The position numbers and the translations under genes were made by a program. From Roseiarcus sp963770275 (GTDB lineage: Bacteria > Pseudomonadota > Alphaproteobacteria > Rhizobiales > Beijerinckiaceae): a DNA stretch of 64,000 nucleotides. The DNA lies in NCBI GenBank assembly GCA_963770275.1, contig CAVYPD010000034.1, positions 372,001-436,000 of the forward strand. The letters run 5' to 3'. This document shows, one piece after another, positions 16,949 through 26,335 of the stretch (position 1 is the stretch's first letter; the number at the start of each line of letters is the position of its first letter). The notes below the pieces were generated by a model. The model saw only the letters and a list, made by a program, of their open reading frames with translations, was not told the origin of the DNA and ran no database searches.

Positions 16949-18441
16949 TCAGGCGGCGGCGAGCAGCTGATCCTTGCTGATCGCTTCGCCGGCGAATTCA
17001 TGCGCGATCTCGCCCTTGCGCATCACCAGGACGCGGTCGGCAAGCGAGAGCACGGTTTCTGGCTCGGTGGAGAAGACGACGATGGCGATGCCAGAATCGC
17101 GCAAATGCCGCACGATGCGCACCACGTCCTCTTTGGCGCCGACATCCATGCCCCGCGTCGGTTCAGCCAGGAGGAGAATCCGGGGCGGGTGGGTCAGCCA
17201 TTTGGCGAGCGCGACCTTCTGCTGATTGCCGCCGGACAAGCCGCCCAGGCGCCATTCGACATCGGGAGGACGGACGTCGAGATTCTTGACCTGAACCTCG
17301 GCGATCTCCCGCTCGCGGTCCGGCTTCAAGAGCCACTTCGACAGCCGCTCAAGGACCGCAATCGACACGTTCTTGTACACGGGCTCGTCGCTGAACAGCA
17401 TCGTGCGGCGGCTCTCGGCGACATAGGCGACGCCAGCCTTCTTGGCCGCCGTCGTGCTCTTGAGCGTCGTCGCCTTGCCGTCGATCTCGAGCGATCCACT
17501 CATCGGGACGATACTTGCCGAACAGGGTTCGCGCCAATTCGAGCTGCCCGCAACCCATGAAACCGTAAATCCCGAGGACTTCGCCGGCCCGCGCCTCGAA
17601 TTTGAGATTGCGAAAGGAGGGCGCGAGCGTGAGGTCATTCGCCCGCAGCACGACCGGCGCCTCTGGGCGGCTGTCGAGCTTGATCGCGCCGAGGTAGCTT
17701 TCCTCGAGCTCCTCGCGACCCAAGCCGATCATGCGCTCGATGATCCAGGCCTTGTCGATCTTCGGCGTGACCTCGGCCGTCTCGACCTTGCGCCCGTTGC
17801 GGAAGATCGTGATCCCGTTCGAGATCTTGAGAATGTCGTCGAGGAAATGCGAGATGAAAATGATGCTTCGGCCTTCCTCGCGCAGCCTTGAGAGGACGCC
17901 GAACAGGCGTTCGATCTCAGGGGGCGACAAAGCCGAAGTCGGCTCATCGAGAATGATGATGCGCGCGCCCGAGAACAACACGCGGGAGAGCTCGACGAGC
18001 TGCTGCACGCCGATCGGGAAATCGCCGAGCCGCGCGCGCGGGTTGATGTCGAGCCCGAGGTTCTTGAGCTCCTCCGCCGCGCGCTCAGCCATCCGCCGCC
18101 ACGTGACGACGCCCATTCCATTGACGGGCTGATTGCCGAAGAAAGACGTTCTCGGCGACGGTCAATTCCGGAGCGACGCTGAGCTCCTGATGCACCATGC
18201 CGATGCTCGCCGCCAAGGCGTCGCGCGTCGAGCGGAAATGAACTTCCTTCCCGTCGACGCGCATGGTTCCTGAATCGGCCGAATGGACGCCGGCGATGAT
18301 TTTCATCATCGTGCTTTTGCCAGCGCCGTTCTCGCCGGCGAGACCATGGATCTCGCCGGCGTTCAGCGTGAAGTCGACATTCCGAAGCGCCTGGACGCCG
18401 CCAAACGACTTCGAAATGTCAGTCAGTTCGAGCAGCGCCAT
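16949..18441 (-). CDS. Sugar ABC transporter ATPase, operon 1 (RbsA family, two frameshifts)
   Basis: A duplicated-domain ATPase of about 495 residues. Domain 1 has Walker A GENGAGKSTMMK, the Q-loop GMVHQELSVAPELTVAEN and Walker B IIILDEPTSALSPPE. Domain 2 has a degenerate Walker A (GFMGCGQLELAR), the signature LSGGNQQKV and LLLAEPTRGMDVGAK, where Ala replaces the usual Asp before Glu; such asymmetry is normal for the family. Shifts occur near 18143 (TTTCTTCGG, probably TTTCTCGG) and 17503 (CGTCCCGATG, probably CGTCCGATG). It starts 15 bases after the binding-protein gene. Confidence 0.88.
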
Positions 18442-18456
18442 CGGGCTTCGACAGGC

Positions 18457-19485
18457 TTAGATCAGGAACTGGTCCTGCATCCAAAGCATGCCGTCGGCGT
18501 TCATCTTGGTGACGACCGGCCCGTCGGTGACGATGTTCTTGGGGATGCCGGCCTTGGCGCCCTGAAGCACGGCCTGTACGCCCGCGACGATCGACCCGCC
18601 ATGGATGCGGCAGGACGGGTTGCGGACGGTCGCAAGCATCTCGCCCGCCTGGACCGCCTTGATCGCCGGCGGCATGGCGTCGCAACCGCCGATCTTGATC
18701 TCCGTGCGTCCCTTCGCCTGCATGACCTTGTAGGCGGCGAGCGCCATGTCGTCATTGTGGAAGTAGGCCGCGTCGATCTTCGGATACTTCGTGAGAAGCG
18801 TCTCCCAGATTCGCGCCACCTTGGTCACGTCCCAGTCTGCCGGCTGCTCGTCGAGGACTTTGAGCTTCGGGTATTTAGAGACGACGGAGTGGAAGCCCTT
18901 GGCGCGCCCTTGAGCGCCGGTGTGGCCAAGCGCACCCTGGGTCATCACGATCGTGCCTTCGCCATTGATGGCGTCGACCAGAGCCTGAGTGACCGACGCG
19001 CCCATGAATTCGTTGTTCGGCGCGAGCAAGGTCAGCACATTGATCGTGTCGAGCGGCGCGATCAGCGTGTCCATGTCGATGACCGGAATCCCGGCGTCGA
19101 TCATTTTGTTGACCGGGGCGGTCAGCGTGCCGATGCCGAACGCCTGGATGGCGACGAAATCCCACTTCTGCGAGGCCATGTTGTCGATCGCCGCGCGCTG
19201 CTTGACCGCGTCGAGCTGGCCGTCGAACCAGGTCACGTCGACGTTGAACAGTTTGCCCCAATATTCGGCCGCCTGCTTGCCCTGCGCGCACCAGGTCGCC
19301 TGCAATCCGGCGTTGGAGAACGCCGCCTTGAGCGGCTTCTCCGACCGGCCGGCGGCTTCGGCCAACGCTGCGGACATAAACGGGCTGACGCCCAATCCGC
19401 CGAACAAAGCCGCAGCCCCAGCGCCTGCGACCGCAGCCTTCATCAGCTTGCGGCGATCATCCGAAATCAATTTATCGTCAGTCAT
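18457..19485 (-). CDS. Sugar ABC transporter substrate-binding protein, operon 1
   Basis: A 342-residue periplasmic binding protein of the Peripla_BP_4 family. The N-terminus SDDRRKLMKAAVAGAGAAAL looks like a twin-arginine signal, so it may be exported folded by Tat. Body motifs include FSNAGLQATWCAQGKQAAEY, VDVTWFDGQLDAVKQRAAI, IPVIDMDTLIAP and YFHNDDMALAAYKVMQAKG. I chose ATG 19485 because GGGAGG lies just upstream; the open frame continues 20 codons further. It is the first gene of the operon, which has the order binding protein, ATPase, permease. Confidence 0.9.
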   Translation of the reverse strand: MTDDKLISDDRRKLMKAAVAGAGAAALFGGLGVSPFMSAALAEAAGRSEKPLKAAFSNAGLQATWCAQGKQAAEYWGKLFNVDVTWFDGQLDAVKQRAAIDNMASQKWDFVAIQAFGIGTLTAPVNKMIDAGIPVIDMDTLIAPLDTINVLTLLAPNNEFMGASVTQALVDAINGEGTIVMTQGALGHTGAQGRAKGFHSVVSKYPKLKVLDEQPADWDVTKVARIWETLLTKYPKIDAAYFHNDDMALAAYKVMQAKGRTEIKIGGCDAMPPAIKAVQAGEMLATVRNPSCRIHGGSIVAGVQAVLQGAKAGIPKNIVTDGPVVTKMNADGMLWMQDQFLI

Positions 19486-19746
19486 AACTTCCTCCCTACG
19501 ACCCGGCGTTCCTCGCCGTCGTCGTGTCGCGGCGGACCATGGCATAGAACGTTATTGCGATTCAATACCCGAACGCGCACGGGAAATGTGCGCTTAGTTG
19601 CGCTTAAAGCGTGAGAAATGCTGCGTGCGCATGAGCAGAAAATGCCGCATATTAGACGCTACCAAGCGGAAAAGCGGGCGGCTACGCCTCATAATGCGAT
19701 TGAATTGCGTGCGCAGAGGACGCCGCGACGACTTTGGCGAGTGACT

Positions 19747-20124
19747 CTACCGAGCGATTCTCGGCCTCGGCGGCCGGGAGAGCCGCATCGCCAGCGCGAG
19801 CCCCAGGACAACGCCAACCGCCAGCGCGGTCATCGACGGCTGCGGCGTCTTTTGGAAACGCACGCCGTTCCTGTCGATCACGATGAAGCCTAGGGGCTTC
19901 GCCGTCATACCGCCGCCCACGCCCTTAGCGATGAGAGCGTCGCCTCCCCCCAGAGCGAAGCGGGCTTGCGCAACCGGAATGACGGTCCTGTCTCCATCGA
20001 CGATCGGCGAACCGAACACGGCCGTGGCGTTCGCCTTCTTGCCGATTGTTTCCGCGAGCTCGGCAAGCTGGGGCGGAGCGTCCTTTTGCAAGGCTTCCGC
20101 GTCGGCATCCGTCAGTCGCCCCAT
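19747..20124 (-). CDS. GerW/YtfJ-family protein
   Basis: A 125-residue protein of the GerW (YtfJ) family. Motifs are NATAVFGSPIVDGDRTVIPV, FALGGGDALIAKGVGGGMTA and KPLGFIVIDRNGVRF, followed by one C-terminal membrane helix (MTALAVGVVLGLALAM). In Bacillus the family acts in spore germination; its job in Gram-negative bacteria is unknown. The start MGRLTDADAEAL at 20124 is chosen over an upstream extension. Confidence 0.8.
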   Translation of the reverse strand: MGRLTDADAEALQKDAPPQLAELAETIGKKANATAVFGSPIVDGDRTVIPVAQARFALGGGDALIAKGVGGGMTAKPLGFIVIDRNGVRFQKTPQPSMTALAVGVVLGLALAMRLSRPPRPRIAR

Positions 20125-20263
20125 GGGTCCATCTCCTCGAGCTTTTAACAGATGGGAACTCGGCGGCCGCCGTTTTTGATCCATTTCGATCGTCTGGTCC
20201 GGGGTCTCCAGACGCGCGCCGCTCTGCTAATATGGCGACCCAGCTCGGAGGGGATGAGGAAAC

Positions 20264-20719
20264 ATGGCGACCCACGTTGCAGAGATTAAATGGGCGGCGA
20301 AGGAGAGCGGCGAAGAGTTCCTCAAGGGCCGCTTCAGCCGCGCCCATACAGTGAGCTTCGACGGCGGGACGGAGGTTCCAGCGTCAGCCTCGCCCCATGT
20401 GGTCGGCAAATGGGCGGTCGAGGCCGCCGTCGATCCGGAGGAGATGCTGGTTGCGTCGCTCTCGAGCTGCCATATGCTTTCGTTCCTGCATCTGGCTCGG
20501 ATGGCCGGCTTCACCGTCACGGCTTACGAAGACCACGCCGAGGGAACGACCGCCGAAATCGCCCCGGGACGACTGGCGGTGACCCAGGTGAAGCTTCGCC
20601 CGAAAATCGAATGGGCGAGCGCCGCGCCTTCGAAGGACGAGCTCGATCGCCTGCATCACCAAGCCCACGAAATCTGCTTCATCGCCAATTCGGTGAAGAC
20701 GCAGGTAAGCGTGGAATAG
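20264..20719 (+). CDS. OsmC-family peroxiredoxin-like protein
   Basis: A 151-residue OsmC/Ohr-fold protein. The two redox cysteines are in SLSSCHMLSFLHLARMAG and HEICFIANSVKT. Such proteins reduce organic peroxides in the cytoplasm. The ATG at 20264 has GGGGATGAGGAAAC upstream. The gene is divergent from GerW and is followed by a hairpin terminator. Confidence 0.9.
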   Translation: MATHVAEIKWAAKESGEEFLKGRFSRAHTVSFDGGTEVPASASPHVVGKWAVEAAVDPEEMLVASLSSCHMLSFLHLARMAGFTVTAYEDHAEGTTAEIAPGRLAVTQVKLRPKIEWASAAPSKDELDRLHHQAHEICFIANSVKTQVSVE

Positions 20720-20734
20720 GTTCCCGCCCCCATA

Positions 20735-20752
20735 GCCCGTCGAGAGACGGGC
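20735..20752 (+). terminator. Rho-independent-type terminator after the OsmC gene
   Basis: GCCCGTC (20735-20741), loop GAGA, GACGGGC (20746-20752), then GTTCTTCC. The stem is perfect; the T-run is weak. Confidence 0.65.
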
Positions 20753-20790
20753 GTTCTTCCGAACCCCCTAGGTGGGGGAGGAGAACTAGG

Positions 20791-21051
20791 TCAGCACCCC
20801 TTGCAAATGCTGTTGTCGAGACGGTTGTCTTCTTGCTGAATCTTGCGATCGAGCTCCGTCGGTCCCGATGCCTGAGGAACGCCTGGCCGCGGGACAGTCG
20901 CCCCGGTGGACGTCTGGTAGTCCTGACTCAGAAGATGGCCGGGCGTAGGCTTGCTAAGTTCCGGGGCCACAAGACCGTTATCCTGCCCATACGCCGAAAC
21001 GCCGACGGTCGCCGCAAGCAGGAACGCGGCGATGACTATCGATTTTGCCAT
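20791..21051 (-). CDS. Small exported protein of unknown function
   Basis: An 86-residue protein with a clear signal peptide (MAKSIVIAAFLLAATVGVSA, cleaved near AYG/QDN). The mature part is Pro- and Gln-rich and ends in ICKGC, two cysteines that could form a disulfide or bind metal. I chose ATG 21051; an open frame upstream adds 65 unlikely residues. No family recognised. Confidence 0.65.
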   Translation of the reverse strand: MAKSIVIAAFLLAATVGVSAYGQDNGLVAPELSKPTPGHLLSQDYQTSTGATVPRPGVPQASGPTELDRKIQQEDNRLDNSICKGC

Positions 21052-21242
21052 GATCCGACCCTCGCCAATGAGGAAGCCTATGCAACAGCGATTGCTCTGG
21101 TTCGCCCTCGGGCGCTCTGACGATCTTATACGCGGCAATCGGCGTTCGCGCACTCGTTGGCGAATCGCCAGACGACTTGATCCACCATTCACGGAGAGCC
21201 CTGCCTTGCTCGAGCGGACCAAGTCGTTAACGCGGACGCGAG

Positions 21243-23456
21243 TCACCGTACCGCCTTCCGTTCCGTATCGCCGCTCGGCGTACCAATGACGAAGATGCAG
21301 GAGGCGCGGCCCTGCCGATGTCCAGTGTTCACCACCAAATCGACAATGTGCCTGCCAGCCGGCGGCGCATGGACGAATACGTCGAGCCCCTCGGCAACGG
21401 AATTGCCGTCAATCAACCAACGCGCACTATCGAATTCCGCAGCCGGCCTTCCGTCAAGAGTGACCGCGCCCCACAGGCGCAGGACGCCCGCAGCTTGGAG
21501 CGTCTCATCGTCGCGCGGCGCGATGATGCTGACCGTCGGCGGCCGCACTGGCATATCCACGCTCACCGAATCGGATGCCGCGGTGTCGAATCCGTCGCTA
21601 GCGAGCAGCCTGAACATCACCGTCCCTGCGGGGAGGTCCGACCCGTCGAAGACGGCGCGATCCCCCGCGACGCCCGTCGCGAGAGCATTCCATGTTTCTC
21701 CGCGATCATCGGAACATTGCAGCCACACCTCGGGGGCCACGGCCGAGTTCACATTCCACGTCGCGACGAGTCGATTGTCGTCGACGCTCGCCTCAAACCT
21801 TGCGATACGCAGCTGAGTCTTGCGCGGCAAGTTTACCCAGAGGTCGCGCGTCGCGTCGCAAATCGCAATGCTCCCACCACGTGCGGCGTCGGGAAGAAGC
21901 GCTTGCACGACACAGGGGAAAGCGATTGCTGTACTCCCATCGCAGCGGCATCCCGCCGAATCGCTGCGCGAGGTCATGATGCGCAGAGGTGACTGGGCAA
22001 TAGGCGTGCCATCTTCGCCACGCAACTCTGCGCGAAGATCACCGGCCTGTGCAGCCACGGGTACATCCCGCGTCTCAACGCGCATCACGCTCGTTATCTC
22101 GAGATCACCCTCCGCGCGCATCAGTCCGATGAGCGAAATCATCGGCAACCGCTTCGTATCCTGCCCGTAGCCGACGACCAGGCGCGTCTCCGTCGCCTTG
22201 ATGCCGTCGATGTAGACGGGATTGAGCCTAGGGCTCTCCATCAGACGGCCATAGTTGTACAGCGAGAGCCCCATGTCACCGGAAAAGCCAGGCGAGCCCA
22301 TGATGTCCTTGGCACGGGGCAGCAGGATCCATACGGTCGAGTAGATCTCCACGCCGTACTCACCGCGCGACCCCTTTGGAACGCCGATCGGATCATAGGG
22401 GGGATAGGCAGGGTAGTTCGGGTCGGCATCGGCGAAGTGGCTGACTCCGGGCGCGTGAAGAAGCCCGCACTCGTGGCCGACCTGATGCGCCATGGCGTGT
22501 TCGCCAAAGGAAGGGATGCTCGGCGCGACGTCGCCGCCGACCCTGCCCAGGCTGATGTCCGAACGTTCGCATCCGATGCCGTCGAGCGGATAGCGAAACG
22601 GGATGTTGATCGGCAGCAGGCCGTAGTAGATGACGTCGGAGCGGTTGCCATCCGCAGTCTTCTGAGCGACGAGCTTCGCCACCAGCGCGTCCCAGTTCGG
22701 CGAACAGCCTGGCCCGTCGTCGAGCGGATGCTCGCAGCTGACCCAGCCCGCGCTGCTGTAGTCCATTGCGCTCTGCACCGGATACATCATCAGGCTAAAG
22801 CCCGCCGTCTTCAGCAAGTCGGCAGGATAGTTTGGCGGAGCGAGGAACAGCGGCGCAGGATCGCTCGAGCTTTTCGGGCCGCTGTAGCCAACCATGATGG
22901 CGCGCAGGCGCAGCGTCTGGCGCAGGTCGATATTGACGTGGACGTCGCGAGTGTCGGTCGGTCCCTGGTTGAGGAGGCCGCCGCTGCGCCCTTCGCTCAC
23001 CGAGACGCGGAACAGCAGGTTGCCGAACATCACCGCCGCCGGGACGACAAAGTTGAGAGTGCCCTCGATCGTCGGGCTCGGAAGCTGATGCATTTCTCCG
23101 CGCTCTATGTCGTAGGGCGGGTCGATCGGCGCTATCATCTCGCCGGGTGGAAGCACAGTCAGCGCCGTCACCAAATTCCAGTTGCCTAAGAGGCTGCGGC
23201 GCAGAACCTGGACCGTAGCCCTGGCAGGGCCGAAGCTGCGCAGCCCAGCCCGCAGATAAACCCGCAGCAGCGCGGGCTTGTTGGCCACGAGCCGCACCGA
23301 ATTGTCAGCGCCCTGTTGCGTCGGATCCGCAAGATGAAGATGCGAATGAAAATACTGAATCGCCTGACTGATTTCCACGCCGTAAATGTGTACGTCCAGG
23401 TGGCGAGAAAACAGTGTCGAGACAATACTGTTGAGGTTGAGGAACTGCGTGGGCAC
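21243..23456 (-). CDS. Large metzincin-like protein with Ig-like C-terminal domain, catalytic Glu replaced
   Basis: A 737-residue protein. The first 170 residues look beta-rich. The middle carries AMAHQVGHECGLLHAPG at about residues 322-338, which aligns with the metzincin zinc motif HExxHxxGxxH, but the catalytic Glu is Gln. A Met-turn-like DIMGSPGFSGDM follows at about residue 390. After that come beta-sandwich regions, and residues about 635-725 (RPPTVSIIAPRDDETLQAAG onwards) look like an Ig-like fold. Related bacterial proteins with AHELGHNLG motifs are secreted zinc proteases; here no signal peptide is visible. The frame is intact over 2.2 kb, which suggests a functional gene. It could be a binding protein or a pseudo-peptidase. 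Confidence 0.7.
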   Translation of the reverse strand: MPTQFLNLNSIVSTLFSRHLDVHIYGVEISQAIQYFHSHLHLADPTQQGADNSVRLVANKPALLRVYLRAGLRSFGPARATVQVLRRSLLGNWNLVTALTVLPPGEMIAPIDPPYDIERGEMHQLPSPTIEGTLNFVVPAAVMFGNLLFRVSVSEGRSGGLLNQGPTDTRDVHVNIDLRQTLRLRAIMVGYSGPKSSSDPAPLFLAPPNYPADLLKTAGFSLMMYPVQSAMDYSSAGWVSCEHPLDDGPGCSPNWDALVAKLVAQKTADGNRSDVIYYGLLPINIPFRYPLDGIGCERSDISLGRVGGDVAPSIPSFGEHAMAHQVGHECGLLHAPGVSHFADADPNYPAYPPYDPIGVPKGSRGEYGVEIYSTVWILLPRAKDIMGSPGFSGDMGLSLYNYGRLMESPRLNPVYIDGIKATETRLVVGYGQDTKRLPMISLIGLMRAEGDLEITSVMRVETRDVPVAAQAGDLRAELRGEDGTPIAQSPLRIMTSRSDSAGCRCDGSTAIAFPCVVQALLPDAARGGSIAICDATRDLWVNLPRKTQLRIARFEASVDDNRLVATWNVNSAVAPEVWLQCSDDRGETWNALATGVAGDRAVFDGSDLPAGTVMFRLLASDGFDTAASDSVSVDMPVRPPTVSIIAPRDDETLQAAGVLRLWGAVTLDGRPAAEFDSARWLIDGNSVAEGLDVFVHAPPAGRHIVDLVVNTGHRQGRASCIFVIGTPSGDTERKAVR

Positions 23457-23822
23457 GATCGAAGCCCTTCATAGGGACTTGAGGGGACAGAGCTGAACCG
23501 CCCGCACTGGACTATTTCGAATTACCCTGTGCTGGTCAACCTGCGGTTTCGCAGACGAAACGTGTTGCTCGAAGATGAGCGCCATGCCGGTGTTTCAAAC
23601 CTTGCCTCATTCTTCTTGCTTCCATCGGCGCATCGCACGCTTACAGGGATCAGTCGACCTTGGCCCTTTGGTTTGAAGAAACTGCCCAGTGCGACGCGAT
23701 TTCCAGCGAATGCGGCGAGTTCACTTAAGCCGTCTCGAGATCCCTCCCGTTGACAAGCCCCGATCGGGCGACGAAACGTCCCGCGCTTCAAATTCAGGCG
23801 CGCTTCAATTTCAGGATGGCAA
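23457..23822. other. Intergenic region before dapD
   Basis: 366 bases upstream of both the metzincin-like gene and dapD. An 89-codon frame on the minus strand (23522-23791) has no recognised family and no ribosome site; I do not call it a gene. Promoters for both flanking genes should lie here. Confidence 0.5.
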
Positions 23823-24682
23823 ATGACCGACGTTCGCCTTCAGACGCAGATCGAAAAGGCCTTCGAGGATCGCGCCAAGATCACCTCGGCGACGAAGGGC
23901 GACGCGCGCGATGCGGTGGACGAGGCGCTCGATCTGCTTGACCGCGGCAAGGCGCGGGTGGCGGAGAAGCTGCCCGGCGCGACCGGGCCGAATTCGTGGA
24001 AGGTCAACCAGTGGCTCAAGAAGGCGGTGCTCCTCAGTTTCCGCCTCAACGACAATGCGCTCATCGATGGCGGACCCGGGCCAGGCGACCTGGTGGGACA
24101 AGATCCCCTCGAAAATGGAAGGCTGGGGCGAGAACCGCTTCAAGGACGCGGGCTTCCGCGCCGTTCCCGGGCGCGATCGTGCGGCGCTCGGCCTTCATCG
24201 CCCGCGACGTCGTGCTGATGCCGAGCTTCGTCAATCTCGGCGCCTATGTCGACGAAAAGACGATGGTCGACACCTGGGTCACGGTCGGCTCGTGCGCGCA
24301 GATCGGCAAGAACGTGCATCTCTCGGGCGGCGTCGGCATCGGCGGGGTGCTCGAGCCGCTGCAGGCCAACCCGACCATCATCGAGGACGATTGCTTCATC
24401 GGCGCGCGCTCGGAAGTGGTCGAAGGCGTCATCGTCGGCCAGGGCTCGGTCCTGTCGATGGGCGTTTTCATTTCCGCTTCGACCAAGGTCATCGACCGCA
24501 CGTCCGGCAAAGTTCACCTCGGCCACGTGCCGCCCTATTCGGTGGTGGTGCCGGGCTCCCTCCCCGGCAAGCCCCTGCCCGACGGCTCGCCCGGGCCCTC
24601 GCTCTATTGCGCCGTGATCGTGAAAACCGTCGACGCCCAGACGCGCGCCAAGACGGGGATCAACGAGTTGCTCAGGGAGTGA
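23823..24682 (+). CDS. dapD: Tetrahydrodipicolinate N-succinyltransferase (two frameshifts)
   Basis: A cytoplasmic enzyme of lysine and peptidoglycan precursor synthesis, about 285 residues. The N-terminal helical domain begins MTDVRLQTQIEKAFEDRAKI; the C-terminal part is a left-handed beta helix of hexapeptide repeats (RDVVLMPSFVNLGAYVDEKT, NPTIIEDDCFIGARSEVVEG, GQGSVLSMGVFISASTKVID). The frame breaks near 24075 (CCCGGGCCAGG, probably CCCGGCCAGG) and 24168 (CCCGGGCGCG, probably CCCGGCGCG). Both repairs restore the family sequence (GGPGQATWWDKIP, VPGAIVRRSAF). Since dapD is normally essential, this supports sequencing error. Confidence 0.93.
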
Positions 24683-24833
24683 GGGAGAGGATTGCCGGCG
24701 GCGTTCGTATCGCCGAGCGGCGCAAGATGCGCCCGCATCTGAGGTGAAGTTTCCTCCACGCGAGAACTGGACAATCGGCTGCGGGCTCGCGTCATATGCT
24801 CGACGGGGGATGTTTCGCTTCGGGGGGACGGTT

Positions 24834-25366
24834 ATGCTTGGAATTTCGCGCTGCGCGGCGAGCGCCACGTTCGGTGGCGTTCTCGTGCTTCTGGCGGCCT
24901 TGGCCGCGCCTAGCTCAGCTCGGGCGGACGTAACCGAGGTCTTCAACCTGTTCGGCGAGTTCGATAACGGTTCGACCCTGTCGGGCACGGTGACGATCGA
25001 CACAACGAACGGAAGCGCTACGGCGATCGACGCCGCCGCAGACAGCTTCACCTTCAACACCATCACCAATCAAGGTCCACAATTCACGGAATATGTTGTT
25101 CGCGCCGGGTCGGCCGGCAACACAAACCAGCTGTATCTCGCTTTCGGAGTGGGCAGCCTCCTCGGCTATGGCGGCAGCTCTCTCTCGCCCGACACGCAGA
25201 TCAACGGCGCCACCTTTTTGACAGGGCGGCGGCGCAAACCCTAGTAAATCATCGCCCGTTCCCGAGCCATCGTCCTGGGCACTCGTTGATCGTCGGTTTC
25301 ACCGGCGTTGGCTTGTTCGCCGCTCGCCGCGCTGGAAAAGCGACCGCCGCGACTGCGATCGTTTAA
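24834..25366 (+). CDS. PEP-CTERM sorting-signal protein 1 (two frameshifts)
   Basis: An exported protein of about 175 residues. Signal peptide MLGISRCAASATFGGVLVLL, a beta-rich body with FNLFGEFDNGSTLSGTVTID, and a C-terminal sorting signal VPEPSSWAL followed by a hydrophobic helix (IVGFTGVGLFAA) and basic tail RRAGKA. Two +1 shifts, near 25223 (ACAGGGCGG) and 25286 (CTCGTTGATC), hide the sorting signal; correcting both gives a continuous protein that stops at 25366. PEP-CTERM proteins are processed by an exosortase and placed in the outer envelope or exopolysaccharide. No exosortase gene is in the window. Confidence 0.75.
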
Positions 25367-25416
25367 TCCGAGCCGGACAGGTTCTGACGACGCTGCCGAC
25401 CTTCAGGGAAATGACC

Positions 25417-25968
25417 ATGCGTCAGATTTTGCGCCACATATCTCACGCTGCGCTCGGCGGGTTTCTCGCGATTCAGGGGATTTTGGCGGCTCTCAACGCC
25501 GGCCAAGCGGATGTCGTTCCGTTCGCCGTACGGGGAACCTTTGCCGATGGCGGCGTTCTTTCGGGCCTTCTAACCGTCGACAAAACCGTCGGAGAGGTGA
25601 CAGCCATCAATCTCTTCGCTGACGGCTTCGCCATGAAGGACATCGTCGCCCAACCCTCGGAAGACAATCAATTTACCTTTCTAGCCTCTTCTGGCGATGG
25701 CAAGGCGCAAGTGTCCCTCGTGTTCGGGATCAGTTTGATCGACTTCCTTACGGCGCCTCTCGCAGGACAGTCGGTTTGATGATTTTGCCGCCGACCCCCG
25801 ACACACACCTTTCTATTGATCGGCATCGTACAGCCGTTTTCTGCAACCGCCCCCGCGTCCTCCGTTCCCGAGCCCTCCACTTGGGCGCTCATGATCGTCG
25901 GCTTCGCCGGCATCGGCTTTCTCGCCATTCGTCGCGCTGGAACAGCGACCGCTGCGACAACCGCATAG
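25417..25968 (+). CDS. PEP-CTERM sorting-signal protein 2 (frameshifted)
   Basis: A paralogue of the preceding protein. Signal peptide region MRQILRHISHAALGGFLAIQ, body with VRGTFADGGVLSGLLTVDKT, and C-terminal VPEPSTWAL, helix MIVGFAGIGFLAI and tail RRAGTATAAT. The frame shifts at least once between about 25765 and 25815. ATG at 25417 has AGGGAA at a good distance; 25411 is an alternative. The two genes share order of elements and probably arose by tandem duplication. Confidence 0.72.
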
Positions 25969-26178
25969 GTCGGGCCGCACGGGCTCAGCGGGGCTGGCTG
26001 ACGCGGGAAATATCTGCGCCATCTTTACGAAAAACAGAATCTGTGCTAGGCTTTTCCTGCATGACAGGTGAAAGCAGTCAGCGGAGGCTAACCGATTTGC
26101 AAGCGACTGAAGGTATGCATTTTACGAATATCTCGCAGGAACAGTGACGGAGCCAGAATTTTTTTAGTTGAATCGATC
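25969..26178. other. Intergenic region after the PEP-CTERM pair
   Basis: I see no gene here. The base composition becomes AT-rich from about 26030 towards the repeat element at 26179. Confidence 0.5.
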
Positions 26179-26280
26179 GTAACCCATTGATAAGTCCCGA
26201 TTCGAAAAAATAAACGCTAGTAAACGCTAGCTATTTTACTAGCGTTTACGCGCTTTTACTGTCGTTTATTGACGCTTATT
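26179..26280 (+). repeat. Core-plus-hairpin repeat element, copy A
   Basis: A 26-base core (26179-26204, beginning GTAACCCATTGA and ending CCCGATTCG) is followed by two perfect tandem copies of TAAACGCTAG (26211-26230) and then an inverted copy CTAGCGTTTA (26239-26248) and degenerate copies. Copy B at 35544-35631 has the same core (25 of 26 bases) in inverse orientation and the same plan of direct then inverted repeats, but with a different repeat sequence. It could be an old attachment site or a small non-coding element. Confidence 0.6.
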
Positions 26281-26335
26281 GAAATCGGCCTATGCAAAAT
26301 CCGCGGGGCGGATCGACCACCCTGCCCGAATCCGA

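Noticed and set aside
18283..19614. A 443-codon open frame on the plus strand
   Set aside because: It is antisense to the substrate-binding protein gene, which has clear family similarity; the long frame comes from high GC content.
26179..26280. A CRISPR array, because of repeated 10-mers
   Set aside because: Only two direct copies without spacers, then inverted copies; no cas genes.
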